Origin: Geobacter sp.
GTDB lineage: Bacteria > Desulfobacterota > Desulfuromonadia > Geobacterales > Pseudopelobacteraceae
DNA length: 64,000 bases
NCBI GenBank assembly: GCA_009885845.1
Contig: VFJW01000001.1
Location: 31,980 to 95,979, forward strand
Reading direction: 5' to 3'
In this document: piece by piece, positions 61,811 to 64,000 of the stretch
How the letters are laid out: each line of letters opens with the position of its first letter
Position numbering within the stretch: position 1 is the first letter of the stretch
The notes under the pieces: model-generated
Seen by the model: the letters and a program-made list of their open reading frames with translations, nothing else
Database searches by the model: none
Told to the model about the DNA's origin: nothing
Program-made: the position numbers and the translations under genes

Positions 61811-63028
61811 TCAAGGATTTTTTACTGTTAGATCGGAAACCCCAGTATTCCATGCTTTCAGCATTTTTTCTCCAATATCAATGAACTCCGGGTGTTCGGC
61901 AGTGTATGCTGAAAGTAGCTCTCTGGTGCTGGTTACGGCCTCTGCAACTTCCTCGAATATCTGCCCGACTTTCCCGATCGGCAACGAAAGGTGCGCTACA
62001 GCGAACTTCTCCATCATTTTGCGAGGCCACCATTTTTTTGTACCGGCGAGCGTCAACGCCGGCACGTCTTTGTCGAGATACGCAACAGTTGTAACTATGT
62101 CATATGTTGGAGCGAGAACAACTGGAGATCCAGGTTGTTCGTATAAGACTCCGAAGTTTTTCAGATGCCCGTCACCATTTCGCACCATAGTGGACAGTAC
62201 CAGGGAAACAAAGAATTCTTCCCGGGCCTTTTGCAGGTAATCAAAGGAGATAAAATCCTTGATACTACGTGCTACTCGTTCATATGAACTTTGATACTTC
62301 TGGGCTGTATTTAAAGCCTGAAGAGAACACATATCTTCAAAACCGATTTGCAATCCGTCGGAGGTAACATCGAACCGCTTCATTACGAACAAACCACCGT
62401 TGTCTGATATATGAAAATCCGGAACTGACAACCCGGCTCGTTTTGCTGCTGTCATACAAAAATATTCGTTGGCAGCCAACTGTGGATATTCGCTGCCCCA
62501 GGATTTGACAATATAGCCGCCAATAGTGGCAGTCCCCCTTTCAGTCGCGTCCAGCATAACTTTGGGCTGAACCCCTGAAACACCTGAACGGAGCGCGTAT
62601 TTTGACACCAGCTCGTGAAACAGTTCTGCCGTGTCCGGGTATGACAACATATCTTCAAGAGATTCCCTTGTTTCTACGATACCAGGAGTTTTATCTGTCG
62701 GAAGAGAAAACCGGTTTCTACCGATTTGATTCCCGCCCGTCACTCTCAGGAGTGTCAGGTCATCTTCACCAGTGATCTTCGATATAGCTCTCCTGATTGC
62801 TTCAAGCAGCGCCCCTTCGGGCAGGTTCATTTGGAATACGGGGTGTACGTCTCTACTACTCCAGCTTTCCAGACGTATCGGCATTGTAAGAGATACTTGG
62901 AACTCTGGGCGCGTAGCGGTTGGATCGTAGGCGAATATATATTGACGCTGGTCGGTCGATCTGCTCAAAAGACCTGCACGATGTTCTGCGGACCAAACCG
63001 CGAGTGATTGTTGGACGGTTTCTTTCAT
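61811..63028 (-). CDS. hipA: HipA-type kinase toxin
   Basis: A 405-residue HipA-family protein. Seen: FSLPTDKTPGIVETRES, SGVQPKVMLDA (nucleotide-binding loop) near residue 148, VKSWGSEYPQLAANEYFCMTAAKRAGL, FVMKRFDV, MVRNGDGHLKNFGVLYE (catalytic Asp and metal Asn) near residue 280 and LAPTYDIVTT. E. coli HipA phosphorylates a glutamyl-tRNA synthetase and causes tolerance. It follows hipB by 4 bp in the operon. Target in this host is unknown. Confidence 0.9.
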   Translation of the reverse strand: MKETVQQSLAVWSAEHRAGLLSRSTDQRQYIFAYDPTATRPEFQVSLTMPIRLESWSSRDVHPVFQMNLPEGALLEAIRRAISKITGEDDLTLLRVTGGNQIGRNRFSLPTDKTPGIVETRESLEDMLSYPDTAELFHELVSKYALRSGVSGVQPKVMLDATERGTATIGGYIVKSWGSEYPQLAANEYFCMTAAKRAGLSVPDFHISDNGGLFVMKRFDVTSDGLQIGFEDMCSLQALNTAQKYQSSYERVARSIKDFISFDYLQKAREEFFVSLVLSTMVRNGDGHLKNFGVLYEQPGSPVVLAPTYDIVTTVAYLDKDVPALTLAGTKKWWPRKMMEKFAVAHLSLPIGKVGQIFEEVAEAVTSTRELLSAYTAEHPEFIDIGEKMLKAWNTGVSDLTVKNP

Positions 63029-63032
63029 GTGT

Positions 63033-63275
63033 CTATTTCTGTTGTTCCTTTAGTTCGTCAAGATTCGGGGGCGCTCCTGCTGGCCTTATCCGGAGTTCCA
63101 GACCGAGGTGGTCTAATATCCTGATCAGCTTGCGGATTCCAATGTCTTGTACTATACCGGCTTCTATCTGGCTGATGGTAGAACGACTCATTCCTAAAGT
63201 CTTCGCCAAGTTGCCCTGAGAGATTTTCTGGAGTTTCCGTTCTTTACGAATATTTTCACCAATTTCGAATAGCAT
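63033..63275 (-). CDS. hipB: HipB-type HTH antitoxin
   Basis: An 80-residue XRE-family HTH protein (ISQGNLAKTLGMSRSTISQIEAG) with a C-terminal tail. It represses its own promoter and neutralises HipA. The ATG at 63275 has no Shine-Dalgarno sequence; the predicted transcription start coincides with it, so translation may be leaderless. Palindromic operators overlap the promoter. Confidence 0.9.
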   Translation of the reverse strand: MLFEIGENIRKERKLQKISQGNLAKTLGMSRSTISQIEAGIVQDIGIRKLIRILDHLGLELRIRPAGAPPNLDELKEQQK

Positions 63276-63279
63276 AAAT

Positions 63280-63314
63280 GCATTCTATGCGAAACATATG
63301 TGCATGTCAATGCA
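63280..63314 (-). promoter_or_regulatory. hipBA promoter with two palindromic operators
   Basis: On the minus strand TTGACA (63310-63305), a 17-nt spacer and TAGAAT (63287-63282). GCAT-TCT-ATGC (63280-63290) covers the -10, and TGCAT-N4-ATGCA (63301-63314) covers the -35; centres are about 22 bp apart, two helical turns. Confidence 0.75.
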
Positions 63315-63597
63315 ATTATGTTTTATATGTGATGCTTTTTGGTGGACTTCATACATTTGGAGACACAAATGCTTCAACACCTTTGTGGAATGGCTTGGCC
63401 ATTCAGCAGGCCCTTATTTATTTTTACAGGCGACTCATGCGTATCACTCTGACATCAATCACCAGTACTGAAACGGAAAGCGGTGACAGAGAACGGTGCG
63501 TACCAGGCACATGGAAGCAGGCACGTACATACCAAACATTTATCACACAGTACATTCGCCGCATCATGTCTGCTGCATGTCAGATTGAAAAGATATT
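63315..63597. other. Intergenic stretch without a supported gene
   Basis: About 280 bp between hipBA and the M23 peptidase promoter. A plus-strand frame (63278-63601, 107 residues) spans it but has no family signature, no good ribosome binding site and overlaps the hip operator. I see no RNA or repeat element. Confidence 0.4.
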
Positions 63598-63626
63598 TTG
63601 AAAATATGAGTAGAACGTGCTATAAG
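63598..63626 (+). promoter_or_regulatory. Sigma-70-type promoter of the M23 peptidase gene
   Basis: TTGAAA (63598-63603), 17-nt spacer, TATAAG (63621-63626), giving a leader of about 57 nt. Confidence 0.55.
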
Positions 63627-63689
63627 ATTCGTCCCCTACCCTGAATATTATTTCCGTTCTTGTTTGTCTCCCGTGCAGGAGGAAATTGC

Positions 63690-64000
63690 ATGCAGAAGTT
63701 CAAACCGCTGTTTAAAAAACTATCCACCACCGTCACTATTATGCTCGTCCCTCACTCCAGAGGTGGCTCACTTAATTTCAGGATGCCGTATGCCCTGCTT
63801 GGACTGATGGTTTTGTTTGCCGGCGTCGGTGCGGTATACACGGTTTCCCTGACCTGGCACGCACTGGATTTTTATGTGATGAAGCAGAAATATGCCCAGA
63901 TGACCGATCAGTTTCAGGAGATGAAAACTACTATCAAATCGCTCAAAGAGTCTGAATTGGAATTCAAGCGGATATTTTCGCTCGGTTCCCGCAAAAAAGT
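63690..64000 (+). CDS. Peptidoglycan M23 endopeptidase, N-terminal part (partial)
   Basis: The first 103 residues of a gene cut by the window end. MQKFKPLFKKLSTTVTIMLVPHSRGGSLNFRMP precedes a transmembrane helix (YALLGLMVLFAGVGAVYTVSL) and a coiled coil (QKYAQMTDQFQEMKTTIKSL). This is the usual N-terminus of membrane-anchored M23 metallopeptidases, which cut peptidoglycan cross-links; the catalytic domain would lie beyond the window. AGGAGG is 5-10 nt before the ATG. The call is inferred from this architecture alone. Confidence 0.6.
   Translation, partial: MQKFKPLFKKLSTTVTIMLVPHSRGGSLNFRMPYALLGLMVLFAGVGAVYTVSLTWHALDFYVMKQKYAQMTDQFQEMKTTIKSLKESELEFKRIFSLGSRKK

Noticed and set aside
63278..63601. 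107-residue plus-strand frame between hipBA and the M23 gene
   Set aside because: It starts inside the hip operator, has no ribosome binding site and shows no recognisable motif.
1..64000. tRNA, rRNA or c-di-GMP/other riboswitch
   Set aside because: No cloverleaf, rRNA core or GEMM-type conserved core was recognised by eye in the intergenic regions; a covariance-model scan (tRNAscan, Rfam) would be decisive.

Overview
The window looks like chromosomal DNA from a member of the Geobacteraceae or a close relative (Desulfuromonadia, formerly Deltaproteobacteria). The main reasons are a 27-haem c-type cytochrome built from nine c7-like tri-haem modules, a large receptor-less chemotaxis cluster with PATAN/DUF4388 proteins, two ExeA/GspA-type ATPases, sigma-54 control, and LptE, which implies a Gram-negative outer membrane. 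I ran no similarity search; family names rest on motifs and protein lengths.

Layout. 1-8467: a gene tail, a YrfG-type phosphatase, a receiver-PilZ protein, then miaB, glnS, era, an inserted vapBC pair and der. 8559-18988: a chemosensory operon (PATAN-receiver, two CheY, CheA, an AAA ATPase, two CheW, a HEAT-repeat protein, CheR, CheB) without a methyl-accepting receptor. 19013-25228: the 27-haem cytochrome, leuS, lptE, holA. 25307-27798 (minus): rpsT, then nadB, a chorismate mutase and a free-standing regulatory domain of DAHP synthase. 27944-33721: a WD40 protein, purMN, a lytic transglycosylase with pgsA, and a GspA/GspB pair. 33903-36907: the EF-P beta-lysylation set (epmB, epmA, efp) and infA.

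36990-42370 is the most unusual part. A 1.1 kb AT-rich cassette of small unknown genes lies between two dif-like (XerC/XerD) sites. Next to it is a wrecked DNA-phosphorothioation island: dndD looks intact, but dndE is cut short, dndC has lost its N-terminal half, and the dnd-type restriction helicase has lost its C-terminal half at the same deletion point. 42458-46466 holds a small zinc-binding-like protein, a TumE/TumA-type toxin-antitoxin pair, aguAB (agmatine to putrescine), and a CcsA-like haem-handling protein with a 45-residue zinc-ribbon partner.

46623-51713 is a second PATAN-linked operon: PATAN with a degenerate receiver, a PilT-like ATPase, an NtrC-type activator and a methyltransferase. 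It suggests that PATAN proteins in this organism act on type IV pili. 51875-57090 is a complete branched-chain amino-acid ABC transporter (livKHMGF) behind a consensus sigma-54 promoter, with a CBS protein. 57134-58713 is a decayed TRAP transporter: dctP is intact, dctQ is gone and only the end of dctM remains. 58797-61395 (minus) is a Ser/Thr kinase and PP2C phosphatase pair. 61811-63275 (minus) is hipBA with a palindromic promoter. The window ends inside an M23 peptidase gene.

Three toxin-antitoxin pairs, the dif-flanked cassette and the degraded dnd locus mark the accessory parts; the rest is housekeeping or signalling. No rRNA, tRNA or CRISPR array was recognised.
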